The notes under the pieces are model-generated. The model had not been told where the DNA came from. It did not search any database and worked only from the letters and a program-made list of their open reading frames with translations. Below, piece by piece: positions 43,976 to 52,837 of a stretch of DNA of 64,000 nt (position 1 is the stretch's first letter; every line of letters starts with the position of its first letter). A program made the position numbers and the translations under genes. This DNA is from Actinacidiphila acidipaludis (GTDB lineage: Bacteria > Actinomycetota > Actinomycetes > Streptomycetales > Streptomycetaceae), in the NCBI RefSeq assembly GCF_019890725.1, contig NZ_JAINZZ010000040.1:1-64000 (forward strand). The letters are read 5' to 3'.

Positions 43976-45142
43976 ATGCCGCACCCCGCGCCGCACCGGC
44001 ACCTGCCCACCGACGAAGCCCGCGACCTGCTCGCGCTCACCCGGGACATCGCGCAGCGCGAGATCGCCCCCCAGGCCTCCGCGGAGGAAGACGACGGGCG
44101 CTTCCCCCGCGAGACCTTCGCCCTGATCGGCGAGGCCGGACTGCTGGGCCTGCCCTACTCCGAGGAGTACGGCGGCGGCGGCCAGCCCTACGAGGTGTAC
44201 CTGCAGGTCCTGGAGGAACTGGCGGCGGCCCGGCTGACGGTCGGCCTCGGCGTCAGCGTCCACACCCTGGCCTGCCACGCGCTCGCCGCCTTCGGCAGCA
44301 AGCAGCAGCGCGCCGACCACCTCCCGCAGATGCTCGGCGGCGGCCTGCTGGGCGCCTACTGCCTCTCCGAGCCCACCTCCGGCTCCGACGCCGCCTCGCT
44401 GCGCACCAAGGCCGTGCGCGACGGCGACGACTGGACGATCGAGGGCACCAAGGCGTGGATCACCCACGGCGGCGTGGCCGACTTCTACACGGTGCTGGCC
44501 CGCAGCGGCGGCGAGGGCGCCCGCGGCATCTCGGCCTTCCTGGTGCCCGGCGACACGCCGGGGCTTTCCGCGGCGCTGCCCGAGCGGAAGATGGGCATGA
44601 AGGGCTCCCCGACCGCCCAGGTGCACTTCGACGGGGTGCGCGTGCCGGACAGCCGCCGCATCGGCGAGGAGGGCCAGGGGTTCGCCATAGCGCTGGCCGC
44701 CCTGGACTCCGGCCGCCTGGGCATCGCCGCGTGCGCGATCGGCGTGGCGCAGGCCGCCCTGGACGCCGCTCTCACCTACATGGCCGAACGGCGGCAGTTC
44801 AACCGGCCGATCGCCGACTTCCAGGGACTGCGGTTCATGATCGCCGACATGGCGACCAAGATCGAGGCCGGCCGGGCGCTCTACCTGACCGCGGCCCGGC
44901 TGCGCGACGCCGGTGAGCCGTTCTCCGCCCAGGCGGCCATGGCCAAGCTGTTCTGCACCGACTCCGCCATGCAGGTGACCACCGACGCCGTCCAGCTCCT
45001 CGGCGGCTACGGCTACACCGCGGACTTTCCGGTGGAGCGGTACATGCGCGAGGCGAAGGTGCTGCAGATCGTGGAGGGCACCAACCAGATCCAGCGGATG
45101 GTGGTGGCCCGGCACCTCGCGGGCCCGGAGTCCCGCGACTGA
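43976..45142 (+). CDS. Acyl-CoA dehydrogenase
   Basis: A flavoenzyme that introduces a trans-2,3 double bond into an acyl-CoA. The 388-aa protein has the standard three-domain fold, the FAD-contact CLSEPTSGSDAASLRTKA, the signature LLGGYGYTADFPVERYMREA near 345-364, and the catalytic Glu in IVEGTNQIQR near 374. The ATG at 43976 has a GGGAGG site 10 nt upstream. It stands alone; short-chain or branched-chain substrates are most likely by resemblance, but this is inference. Confidence 0.9.
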   Translation: MPHPAPHRHLPTDEARDLLALTRDIAQREIAPQASAEEDDGRFPRETFALIGEAGLLGLPYSEEYGGGGQPYEVYLQVLEELAAARLTVGLGVSVHTLACHALAAFGSKQQRADHLPQMLGGGLLGAYCLSEPTSGSDAASLRTKAVRDGDDWTIEGTKAWITHGGVADFYTVLARSGGEGARGISAFLVPGDTPGLSAALPERKMGMKGSPTAQVHFDGVRVPDSRRIGEEGQGFAIALAALDSGRLGIAACAIGVAQAALDAALTYMAERRQFNRPIADFQGLRFMIADMATKIEAGRALYLTAARLRDAGEPFSAQAAMAKLFCTDSAMQVTTDAVQLLGGYGYTADFPVERYMREAKVLQIVEGTNQIQRMVVARHLAGPESRD

Positions 45143-45261
45143 GCGACTGAGCGACCGAGCGGCTGGGCGTCCGGGTGTTCGCGGCCGGCGTCCCGGTTCG
45201 GGCGTGCGGCCGCCGCCGGGCGGGCGCGGCGGTGCGGCCCGCCGGCCCCGGTGGCGGTGCG

Positions 45262-45723
45262 TCAGGCGGCCAGGCCCGTGGCCCGAGCCCGCAGGGGGCG
45301 CGAGCCGGGGCCGCCCACGTGCGAGAAGGGCTGGGTGCGCCAGTCCAGGCCGGCCGGCAGGGCCAGCAGCACGGCGAACTCCGGCTCGTCGCCGTCCGCG
45401 CCGTCGTCCAGCGGCCGGGCCTCGGCCACCGGGCGGCCCGAGCCGCCGCAGACCGTCAGGCCGAACGGGTTCCACGGCGTCGGGCACAGGGCGTGCTCCG
45501 GGAGCCGGTCCTCGTCGGGGAGGACCGCGATGGGCCGGGCGCAGTCCGGGCAGGCCAGGCGGACGGCCTCGCCGAGGTCGTCGTCGAACGCGTCCTCGGC
45601 GTCGGTGTCGGTGTCGGTGTCCACGCCGACGATGCGGGCGGAGAGTGTCAGCTCGGGCCCCTGACCCTCGCCGAACGAGGAATCCGTGCGTTCGCCACGG
45701 CTGCCGCGCACCTGATTACGCAT
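45262..45723 (-). CDS. Conserved hypothetical protein with two cysteine pairs
   Basis: A 153-aa acidic cytosolic protein. It has a TDTDTDAEDAFDDD repeat around 40, then CPDCARPIAVLPDEDRLPEH and ALCPTPWNPFGLTVCGGSG, so four cysteines spaced like a small zinc ribbon, although the second pair is widely spaced. No family recognised. The ATG at 45723 has an AAGGGGGA site and is clearly better than an upstream in-frame ATG. It converges on the acyl-CoA dehydrogenase gene with a gap of 119 bp that holds GACTGAGC microrepeats. Confidence 0.65.
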   Translation of the reverse strand: MRNQVRGSRGERTDSSFGEGQGPELTLSARIVGVDTDTDTDAEDAFDDDLGEAVRLACPDCARPIAVLPDEDRLPEHALCPTPWNPFGLTVCGGSGRPVAEARPLDDGADGDEPEFAVLLALPAGLDWRTQPFSHVGGPGSRPLRARATGLAA

Positions 45724-46020
45724 GCTGCGTTCCCCCTTGGGTGATGCCCCTGTTCGGGCCGGCCGGGCTGCACGCTCTCGGCCATAGCGAGCACTTCCCG
45801 CCGTGCTACGCGGGTAATCACGCCACCGGGAGCCCTCACCGCGCATTGAGTGTGGCCTTCGTCACACTCGCTGTGCTGACCGGAACGTGCGCCCCCGCCA
45901 TGCGACCACGCACCCCCGAACGCTTCCCGCCCCCGCGCGCGCCGCCTTGCCGACCGCCCTTGTTAGGGTGCCGTCGGGCGAGGCCGCAGCGGGTTCGCCG
46001 ACTCGTGGAAGCGGCAGGCG

Positions 46021-47262
46021 ATGCGAACCAACTGGGCGGGCAACCTCACCTTCTCGGCACAGCGGGTGCACCGTCCGGCCACGCTCGACGAACTGCGCCG
46101 CCTGGTCGCCGGCAGCGACCGGGTCAAGGCCGTCGGCAGCGGCCACTCGTTCAACGACGTCGCCGACACCGACGGCGACCTCGTCGACGTCCGCGCCCTC
46201 CCCGCCGAGACGGAGATCGACACCGCGGCGGGCACGGTGCGCGTCGCAGCCGGCGTCCGCTACGCCGAACTCGCCGCCGACCTGCACGCGCACGGCCTCG
46301 CGCTGCCCAACACCGCCTCTCTGCCGCACATCTCGATCGCCGGATCGGTGGCCACCGGCACCCACGGCTCCGGCAACGGCAACGGCGGCCTCGCCACGTC
46401 GGTGCGCGCCCTCGACGTGGTCACCGCCACCGGGGACACGGTGACGTTCAGCCGGGACCAGGACGGCGAGCGGTTCGACGGCGCCGTCGTCTCCCTCGGC
46501 GCGCTCGGCGTGGTGACCCATCTGACGCTGGACACCGTGCCCGCCTTCCAGGTCCGCCAGCGCGTCCTCACCGGGCTCGAACTCGCCGACGCCACCGCCC
46601 ACTTCGACGCGATCACCGGTGCCGCGTACAGCGTCAGCCTGTTCACCGACTGGACGGCGCCGCGCTTCACCCAGGTGTGGCTGAAGCAGCTCGACGGCGC
46701 GCCCGACCCCGAACTGCCCTGGGCGCGGCCCGCCGAGGGACCCGTGCACCCCGTCCCGGGCATGGACCCGGCGTTCTGCACCCCGCAGGACGGCACCCCC
46801 GGCCCCTGGCACGAGCGACTGCCGCACTTCCGGCCCCAGTTCGTCCCCAGCAGCGGCGAGGAGCTGCAGTCCGAGTACCTGCTGCCGCGCGCGCACGCGC
46901 AGGCCGCCCTGGAGGCCCTCGCCGCCCTCGGGCCGGTCATCGCGCCCGTCCTGCAGATCTGCGAGGTCCGCACCGTCGCCGCCGACCGCCAGTGGCTCAG
47001 CCCCGCCCACGGCCGCGACACCGTCGCCCTGCACTTCACCTGGATCAAGGACCCGGCGGCCGTGCGGCCCGTGCTCGGCCGGATCGAGGCGGCCCTCGCG
47101 CCGCTCTCGCCCCGCCCGCACTGGGGCAAGCTCTTCACCGTGCCCGCCGAGCGGGTGCGCGCCGCCTATCCGCGGCTGGCGGACTTCCGGGCGCTGGTCG
47201 CCGTGACCGACCCCTCGGGCACCTTCACCAACGCCTACCTGCGCAGGCTGCTCACGGACTGA
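46021..47262 (+). CDS. Alditol-oxidase-like FAD-dependent oxidase
   Basis: A VAO/PCMH-type flavoprotein that oxidises a terminal alcohol of sugar alcohols with O2, releasing H2O2. The 413-aa protein matches the AldO group from end to end by my reading: TNWAGNLTFSA at the start, GSGHSFND at 40-46 with His42, the covalent FAD site, and SIAGSVATGTHGSGNGNGG in the FAD domain, plus RPHWGKLFTVPAE near the end. The ATG at 46021 has a GGCAGG site and begins the conserved start. A neighbouring pathway gene is not evident, so xylitol/sorbitol as substrates is inference. Confidence 0.88.
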   Translation: MRTNWAGNLTFSAQRVHRPATLDELRRLVAGSDRVKAVGSGHSFNDVADTDGDLVDVRALPAETEIDTAAGTVRVAAGVRYAELAADLHAHGLALPNTASLPHISIAGSVATGTHGSGNGNGGLATSVRALDVVTATGDTVTFSRDQDGERFDGAVVSLGALGVVTHLTLDTVPAFQVRQRVLTGLELADATAHFDAITGAAYSVSLFTDWTAPRFTQVWLKQLDGAPDPELPWARPAEGPVHPVPGMDPAFCTPQDGTPGPWHERLPHFRPQFVPSSGEELQSEYLLPRAHAQAALEALAALGPVIAPVLQICEVRTVAADRQWLSPAHGRDTVALHFTWIKDPAAVRPVLGRIEAALAPLSPRPHWGKLFTVPAERVRAAYPRLADFRALVAVTDPSGTFTNAYLRRLLTD

Positions 47263-47378
47263 CCCGGCCGCCGCGCACCCCGGGCCTCCCTGAGACCCCC
47301 TGAGTCCTCCCGCGCCCCGGGCGGCCCGTCCGGACCCGTCCGGACCCGTCCGCCTGACGCGACGACGGCCACTGACGG

Positions 47379-47384
47379 TAAGGT
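47379..47384 (+). promoter_or_regulatory. Candidate -10 box of a leaderless AsnC gene
   Basis: TAAGGT fits TANNNT and ends 8 nt before the GTG at 47393, the spacing expected when transcription starts at or next to the start codon. Confidence 0.45.
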
Positions 47385-47392
47385 CGTCCGCT

Positions 47393-47833
47393 GTGGAGGA
47401 GCTGGACCGGCACATCGTGGAACTGCTCGTGGCCGACGGGCGCATGAGCTACACCGACCTGGGCAAGGCCACCGGCCTGTCCACCTCTGCCGTGCACCAG
47501 CGGGTGCGGCGGCTGGAGCAGCGCGGGGTGATCCGCGGATACGCGGCGATCATCGACCCGGAGGCGGTCGGCCTGTCCCTGACCGCGTTCATCTCCGTCA
47601 AGCCGTTCGACCCCAGCGCCCCCGACGACATCGCCGACCGGCTCGCCGAGGTGCCCGAGATCGAGGCCTGCCACAGCGTCGCCGGCGACGAGAACTACAT
47701 CCTCAAGGTGCGCGTCTCCGCGCCCATCGAGCTGGAGCACCTGCTGGGCCGGATCCGCAGCCTGGCCGGCGTCTCCACCCGCACCACCGTGGTGCTCTCC
47801 ACCGCCTACGAGTCCAGGCCCCCGCGCGTGTGA
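47393..47833 (+). CDS. Lrp/AsnC-family transcriptional regulator
   Basis: A 146-aa feast/famine regulator: winged HTH at about 2-55 (LDRHIVELLVADGRMSYTDL) and RAM domain at about 65-140 (EACHSVAGDENYILKVRV, whose GDxDY-like GDENY is the ligand-pocket motif). It appears leaderless, with no ribosome binding site. Its neighbours are an oxidase (130 bp upstream) and an amidohydrolase (28 bp downstream), which may be a target and part of the same transcript. Confidence 0.9.
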   Translation: MEELDRHIVELLVADGRMSYTDLGKATGLSTSAVHQRVRRLEQRGVIRGYAAIIDPEAVGLSLTAFISVKPFDPSAPDDIADRLAEVPEIEACHSVAGDENYILKVRVSAPIELEHLLGRIRSLAGVSTRTTVVLSTAYESRPPRV

Positions 47834-47861
47834 CCCGCGGGCCCGGGAGACACTGGGGACC

Positions 47862-49562
47862 ATGCACCGCACCTCCCCGCACTCCGCGTCCCCGGCGGCC
47901 TCCGCACTCCCGGCTGCCGGTCCCGCAACAGGTCCCGAAACAGGCCCCGCAACCGGCACCGTGCTGCTGCGCGGCGGCTTCGTCTACAGCCCCGCCGACC
48001 CCTTCGCCACCGCGATGGTCGTCGACGGCGGCACCGTGGCCTGGGTCGGCTCGGAAGGAGCCGCGGACTCCTTCGCGGACGGCGTCGACAGCGTCGTCCG
48101 GCTCGACGGCGCGCTGGTCACACCGGCGTTCACCGACGCGCACGTGCACACCACGTCCACCGGTCTGGCGCTCACCGGCCTCGACCTGGGCGGCACCGCC
48201 TCGCTCGCCGAGGCCCTGGCCCGCACCGCCGCCCACGCCGCCGCCCACCCCGGCGACCGCGTGCTGCTCGGCCACGGCTGGGACGAGACCCGCTGGCCCG
48301 AGCGGCGCCCGCCGACCCGCGCCGAACTCGACGAGGCGGCCGCCGGCCGGCCGGTGTACCTGACCCGCGCCGACGTCCACTCGGCCGCGGCCAGCTCTGC
48401 GCTGCTCGACCTGGTGCCCGACGTCACCGCCCTGCCCGGTTATGACCCGCAGGCCCCGCTGACCCGGGACGCCCACCACGCCGTCCGCCGGGCCGCGTTC
48501 GCCGCCGTCACCCCGGCCCAGCGGGCCGCCGCCCAGCGGGCGGCGCTGGCCCACGCCGCCGCCCAGGGCATCGGCACCCTGCACGAGTGCGCCGGGCCCG
48601 ATATCTCCTCCGAGGAGGACCTCACCGGCCTCCTCGCGCTCTCCCGCGACGAGGCCGGGGTGCGGGTCTTCGGCTACTGGGCGGAGGCCGCCCAGCGCCC
48701 GGCCGACCTCGACCGGATCCGCGACCTCGGCGCCGTCGGCGCGGGCGGCGACCTGTTCGTGGACGGCTCCATCGGCTCGCACACCGCCTGCCTGCACGCG
48801 CCGTACGCCGACGCGGACCACACCGGCGTCACCTACCTCGACGGCGACACCATCGCCCGCCACCTCACGCTGTGCACCGAGGCCGGCGTCCAGGCGGGCT
48901 TCCACGCCATCGGTGACGCCGCGATCGACGCGGTCGTGGAGGGGGTGCGGGCCGCCGCCGCCGAGGCCGGCCTCGACCGCGTCCGCGCCCTGCGGCACCG
49001 GGTGGAGCACGCCGAGCTGATGAGCGAGGCCGCGATCGCGGCGTTCGCCGAGTTCGGGCTGGTCGCGTCCGTGCAGCCCGCCTTCGACGCGGCCTGGGGC
49101 GGCGAGGACGGCATGTACGCCCGCCGCCTCGGCGCGGCCCGCGCGGCGGCCCTCAACCCCTTCGCGGCCATGACCCGCGCCGGCGTCCCCCTGGTCCTCG
49201 GCTCGGACAGCCCGGTCACCCCGCTCGACCCGTGGGGAGCGGTCCGCGCGGCCGCGTTCCACCGCACGCTCGGCCACCGCATCTCGGCCCGCGCCGCGTT
49301 CAACGCGCACACCCGCGGCGGATGGCGGGCGGTCGGGCGCGACGACGCGGGCGTGCTGGTCCCCGGCGCTCCCGCCGACTACGCCGTCTGGCGTACCGGA
49401 GACCTCGTCGTCCAGGCCCCCGACGAGCGGGTCGCCAACTGGTCGACCGACCCCCGCTCCGGTACCCCCGGCCTGCCCGACCTCACTCCCGGCACCCCGC
49501 TGCCGCAGGCCCTGCGCACCGTCGTCGCCGGTCGCACGGTGTACGAGCGTCCGAACGGGTGA
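47862..49562 (+). CDS. Amidohydrolase (YtcJ-like)
   Basis: A 566-aa metal-dependent hydrolase. After a Pro/Ala/Thr-rich N terminus with GPATGPETGPATGT repeats, it has DAHVHTTSTG near 97, the first metal motif, GFHAIGDAAIDAVVEGV near 347, RHRVEHAELM near 380, and GSDSPVTPLDPWGAVRAA near 447, the remaining metal ligands. These mark the YtcJ/Nfda group, which acts on N-substituted formamides and related amides. The true substrate is unknown. The ATG at 47862 follows the AsnC gene by 28 bp on the same strand. Confidence 0.85.
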   Translation: MHRTSPHSASPAASALPAAGPATGPETGPATGTVLLRGGFVYSPADPFATAMVVDGGTVAWVGSEGAADSFADGVDSVVRLDGALVTPAFTDAHVHTTSTGLALTGLDLGGTASLAEALARTAAHAAAHPGDRVLLGHGWDETRWPERRPPTRAELDEAAAGRPVYLTRADVHSAAASSALLDLVPDVTALPGYDPQAPLTRDAHHAVRRAAFAAVTPAQRAAAQRAALAHAAAQGIGTLHECAGPDISSEEDLTGLLALSRDEAGVRVFGYWAEAAQRPADLDRIRDLGAVGAGGDLFVDGSIGSHTACLHAPYADADHTGVTYLDGDTIARHLTLCTEAGVQAGFHAIGDAAIDAVVEGVRAAAAEAGLDRVRALRHRVEHAELMSEAAIAAFAEFGLVASVQPAFDAAWGGEDGMYARRLGAARAAALNPFAAMTRAGVPLVLGSDSPVTPLDPWGAVRAAAFHRTLGHRISARAAFNAHTRGGWRAVGRDDAGVLVPGAPADYAVWRTGDLVVQAPDERVANWSTDPRSGTPGLPDLTPGTPLPQALRTVVAGRTVYERPNG

Positions 49563-49683
49563 GCGCCGCCGGCGATCATGCGCCCGAACGGTGTGCCCTC
49601 AGGGGGCGGCGGCGTGTCGTGCTCCCGGCGCCCGCTCGTCACTGACCTGCTGATTTGGTGAAAGCCCGCAGGTCACAGGGGTG

Positions 49684-49714
49684 TTGACAGTGGCTGGTCG
49701 GGGGCGAGTAGGTT
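49684..49714 (+). promoter_or_regulatory. Promoter-like sequence TTGACA-N19-TAGGTT
   Basis: A perfect -35 at 49684-49689 and a good TANNNT -10 at 49709-49714; the 19-nt spacer is slightly long. It points into the gene-free region, 590 bp before lnt. Confidence 0.5.
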
Positions 49715-49931
49715 CGGCCACGTCCACCACAGGACGTCGGACCGGGGGCTCTCCGCGGTTGCGTCGAACACCGCTGGGCCATGGGGCGCCGCGCCGCACG
49801 GGCACGCCGCCACTGGCAGCCAGGTCCAGCGCGCACGACGCGGAACGCGGCGCCGCCCGATCGGCAGGTGTGACCCGGGAAGGGCCCGGACGCCCAGTAG
49901 ACAACGACCTTCGGTCAGACCCGCAGCCAGC

Positions 49932-49980
49932 GGATCCCGGGTCGGCCCGAAGGGCATCCGGGCCCGTTCCGCTGTCCGGA
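49932..49980. repeat. 49-bp direct repeat, copy 1
   Basis: Identical to 50040-50088, starting GGATCCCGGGTCGGCCCGAA and ending CGTTCCGCTGTCCGGA. The copy spacing is 108 bp. Internally GCCC-GAA-GGGC can fold a short hairpin. Confidence 0.9.
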
Positions 49981-50017
49981 TGTTGTGGTGCCTTCGGTGA
50001 GATCCGCAGTGGGGGCA

Positions 50018-50038
50018 CCCCCGGACGGAGTCTGGGGG
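50018..50038. repeat. Hairpin of a common Streptomyces intergenic type
   Basis: CCCCCGGAC and GTCTGGGGG pair (one G-U) around a GGA loop, preceded by GTGGGGGCA and followed by AGG. Such GGGGGCACC...CTGGGGGAGG sequences recur between Streptomyces genes; that is from general familiarity. Confidence 0.55.
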
Positions 50039-50039
50039 A

Positions 50040-50088
50040 GGATCCCGGGTCGGCCCGAAGGGCATCCGGGCCCGTTCCGCTGTCCGGA
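50040..50088. repeat. 49-bp direct repeat, copy 2
   Basis: An exact copy of 49932-49980. A further 19-bp match (GGCCCGTTCCGCTGTCCGG) follows at 50122-50140. Confidence 0.9.
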
Positions 50089-50300
50089 CGCCGTGCGGCC
50101 ACCTGCTCGGGGTGAGGGTCCGGCCCGTTCCGCTGTCCGGGCGTGGGGGCCGGCTTCCGCGGGCGGGGCGGGGCCGCGGGTGGTGGAGTGGGGGAGGGGC
50201 GGGTTCGTCGCCGGACCTTTGCCGACTCGCGACTCACCGGGTCGTCAACACAAGGTACGGTCACCTTCACCACCTCTCCACCTGCAGGAAGGCCGCAACC

Positions 50301-51995
50301 GTGCGCCTGCGCCCCGAAACCGACCCCGTGGCGCCCACCGCCGAGCTCCAGCCGGGGGCCGGGGTCGACGCTCCGCCGGCGCCCGGCACCGAGGCCTCCC
50401 GGCCCGCGGACCCCGCCCCGGCCCGGGCCACGCGCCGCGCCCGCCTCACCGCGGCCGCCCGCAAGGCCGCCCCCAGCAGCGCCGTCGCCGCCGTCTTCGG
50501 CCTGGCCATGGCCGCGTCCTTCCCGCCCTACGGCGTCTGGCCGCTGTCCGTGCTGGCCGTCGCCGGCCTCGCACTGGTGCTGCGCGGCCGCACGGTGCGG
50601 CAAGGGGCCTGGCTGGGCTTCGCCTTCGGGTTCCCCTTCTTCCTGTGGCTGCTGGTGTGGCTGCGCAGCGTCACCTGGATCGCGGTCGTCGTGCTGTCCG
50701 GCGTCGAGGCCTGCTACCTGGTGCTGATGGCCGGTCTGATGGTCTGCGCGCAGCGCCTGCGCTGGTGGCCGGTGTGGTGCGCCAGCCTGTGGGTGACGCA
50801 GGAACTCGTCCGCGACCGCCTGCCGTTCGGCGGCTTCTCGTGGGGCCGGCTCGCGTTCGCCAACACCGGTTCGCCCTTCACCCCGCTCGCCGCTCTCGGC
50901 GGCGCCCCGCTGGTGAGCTTCGCGGTGGCCCTCAGCGGCACGCTGCTGGCCGCGGCGGCCCTCGCCGGGCACCGGGCCTGGCGGGAGGACCGGCGGACCC
51001 TCAGGGGCGCCCTGCGGGGCGCGGCCGCCCTCGCGATGTCGGCCGCCGTGCTCTGCGCCGGCCTGCTCGTGCCCGTGCACACCAACGCCGTCGGCCACGT
51101 CCGCATCGCCGTCGTGCAGGGCAACGTCCAGCAGCCCGGCCTGCACTTCCTCGGCCGCCCGATGAAGATCCTCGACAACCACGTCCAGGCGACCCTGCGG
51201 CTGGCCGCGGACATCAGGTCCGGCAAGGTGCAGAAGCCGGACCTGGTGCTGTGGCCGGAGAACTCCTCCGACCTCGACCCGTTCACCAACCCCGCCGCGT
51301 ACGACAAGATCACCGAGGCCGTGCAGGCCGTCGGCGTGCCCGTGCTGGTCGGCGCCCTGGTCGACGGCCCCGACGCCACGCACGTGCAGAACGAGGGCAT
51401 CGTCTGGGACCCGGTCACCGGGCCCGGTGCGCACTACACCAAGCAGCACCCCGTCCCGTTCGGCGAGTACGTGCCGTTCCGCAAGGAGCTGACGAAGGTC
51501 GTCAGCCAGCTCAACGAGATCCCGCGCGACTTCTACCCGGGCAAGGGCACCGGCGTGATGCAGATCGGCCCCGCCCGGCTCGGCGACGTGATCTGCTTCG
51601 AGGTGGCCTACGACGGCATCGTCCGCGACACCGTGAACGCCGGGGCCCGCGCCATCGTCGTGCAGACCAACAACGCCACCTACGGCCGCACCGGCCAGCC
51701 CGAGCAGCAGCTCGCCATGTCCCGGCTGCGGGCGATCGAGCACGGCCGCACCGTGGTCACCGCGGCCACCAGCGGCATCAGCGCGGTGGTCGCCCCGGAC
51801 GGCCGGATCCTGCAGCACAGCAAGGAGTTCACCCAGCAGGTGCTGACCGCCGACATTCCTCTGCGTGACCAGAAGACGGTCGCCGACCGCGTCGGCGCGG
51901 CGCCGGAGTGGGTTCTCGCTATGGTGGGGATCCTGTCCTGCGCGGCCGCCGTCGCCCTCGGCAGGCGCGACCGCACACGCAGGGTGACACGGTGA
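50301..51995 (+). CDS. lnt: Apolipoprotein N-acyltransferase
   Basis: The enzyme adds the third acyl chain to the N-terminal cysteine of lipoproteins at the outer face of the membrane. The 564-aa protein has a disordered N terminus (to about 55), six or so TM helices up to about 265, and a nitrilase domain with Glu320 (WPENSSD), Lys381 (YTKQHPVPFGEYVPF) and Cys432 (ICFEVAYDG). A last TM helix lies near 530-550. The GTG at 50301 has a CAGGAAGG site 8 nt upstream. It overlaps ppm by GTGA, an actinobacterial arrangement; in mycobacteria the two functions are even fused. Confidence 0.93.
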   Translation: MRLRPETDPVAPTAELQPGAGVDAPPAPGTEASRPADPAPARATRRARLTAAARKAAPSSAVAAVFGLAMAASFPPYGVWPLSVLAVAGLALVLRGRTVRQGAWLGFAFGFPFFLWLLVWLRSVTWIAVVVLSGVEACYLVLMAGLMVCAQRLRWWPVWCASLWVTQELVRDRLPFGGFSWGRLAFANTGSPFTPLAALGGAPLVSFAVALSGTLLAAAALAGHRAWREDRRTLRGALRGAAALAMSAAVLCAGLLVPVHTNAVGHVRIAVVQGNVQQPGLHFLGRPMKILDNHVQATLRLAADIRSGKVQKPDLVLWPENSSDLDPFTNPAAYDKITEAVQAVGVPVLVGALVDGPDATHVQNEGIVWDPVTGPGAHYTKQHPVPFGEYVPFRKELTKVVSQLNEIPRDFYPGKGTGVMQIGPARLGDVICFEVAYDGIVRDTVNAGARAIVVQTNNATYGRTGQPEQQLAMSRLRAIEHGRTVVTAATSGISAVVAPDGRILQHSKEFTQQVLTADIPLRDQKTVADRVGAAPEWVLAMVGILSCAAAVALGRRDRTRRVTR

Positions 51996-52786
51996 AAGGG
52001 CAGCAACCTCAAGTGACCGCAGTGAACGACGACCAGCAGCGCACCTTCGGCCCCCTCGGCAAGGTCCTGGTCATCATCCCGACCTACAACGAGGCGGAGA
52101 ACGTCAAGCCCATCGTGGGCCGGGTGCGCGCCGCGGTGCCCGACGCGCACGTCCTGGTCGCCGACGACAACAGCCCCGACGGCACCGGGAAGCTCGCCGA
52201 CGAGCTGGCCGCCGCCGACGACCAGGTGCACGTCCTTCACCGCAAGGGCAAGGAGGGTCTGGGCGCCGCCTACCTGGCCGGGTTCCGCTGGGGCATCGAC
52301 GAGGGTTACGGCGTGCTGGTCGAGATGGACGCCGACGGCTCGCACCAGCCCGAGGAACTGCCCCGCCTGCTCACCGCGCTGAAGAGCGCCGACCTCGTGC
52401 TCGGGTCGCGCTGGATCCCCGGCGGCCGGGTCGTCAACTGGCCGAAGTCCCGCGAGATCCTGTCCCGCGGCGGCAGCACCTACTCGCGGCTGATGCTGGA
52501 CGTGCCGATCCGCGACGTGACCGGCGGCTACCGGGCCTTCCGCAAGGAGACCCTGGAGGGCCTGGGCATGTCCGAGGTCGCCTCGGCCGGCTACTGCTTC
52601 CAGGTGGACCTGGCGTGGCGGGCGGTGAAGGCCGGCTTCCACGTGGTGGAGGTGCCGATCACCTTCGTCGAACGCGAGCGCGGCGACAGCAAGATGAGCC
52701 GCAACATCGTCGCCGAGGCGCTGTGGCGGGTCACCGCGTGGGGTGTCTCCGCGCGGACGTCGAAGATCACCCACCGCAAGGCGTAG
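51992..52786 (+). CDS. ppm1: Polyprenol monophosphomannose synthase
   Basis: The enzyme makes polyprenyl-phosphate-mannose from GDP-mannose, the donor for protein O-mannosylation and envelope glycans in actinomycetes. The 264-aa GT2 protein has VIIPTYNEAENVKPIVGRVR, VADDNSPDGTG, and the metal motif EMDADGSHQP, followed by the acceptor-loop VTGGYRAFRKETLEGL. I placed the start at GTG 51992, overlapping the lnt stop; GTG 52013 or 52022 is also possible (homologues I recall begin near VNDDQQRTFGPLG). It has no C-terminal TM domain, so it relies on Lnt or another membrane partner. Confidence 0.92.
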   Translation: MKGQQPQVTAVNDDQQRTFGPLGKVLVIIPTYNEAENVKPIVGRVRAAVPDAHVLVADDNSPDGTGKLADELAAADDQVHVLHRKGKEGLGAAYLAGFRWGIDEGYGVLVEMDADGSHQPEELPRLLTALKSADLVLGSRWIPGGRVVNWPKSREILSRGGSTYSRLMLDVPIRDVTGGYRAFRKETLEGLGMSEVASAGYCFQVDLAWRAVKAGFHVVEVPITFVERERGDSKMSRNIVAEALWRVTAWGVSARTSKITHRKA

Positions 52787-52837
52787 CGCGGGACAGGGCC
52801 TCGATCCCGTCCCGGCGGGAGAGGACCTGGCGGGCCG

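Larger units (their letters stand above)
49563..50300. other. 738-bp gene-free, repeat-rich gap before lnt
   Basis: No supported gene. It contains a consensus-like promoter at 49684-49714, two exact copies of a 49-bp sequence (49932-49980 and 50040-50088), a third partial copy at 50122-50140, and a GGGGGCACCCCC/CTGGGGGAGG hairpin at 50018-50038 of a kind common in Streptomyces intergenic DNA. Open frames here are of the repeat type and lack ribosome binding sites. The promoter for lnt probably lies near 50220-50280. Confidence 0.6.

Noticed and set aside
49673..50115. Open frames on both strands in the gap before lnt
   Set aside because: Their sequence follows the 49-bp repeats, with duplicated peptides, no ribosome binding site and no recognisable domain.
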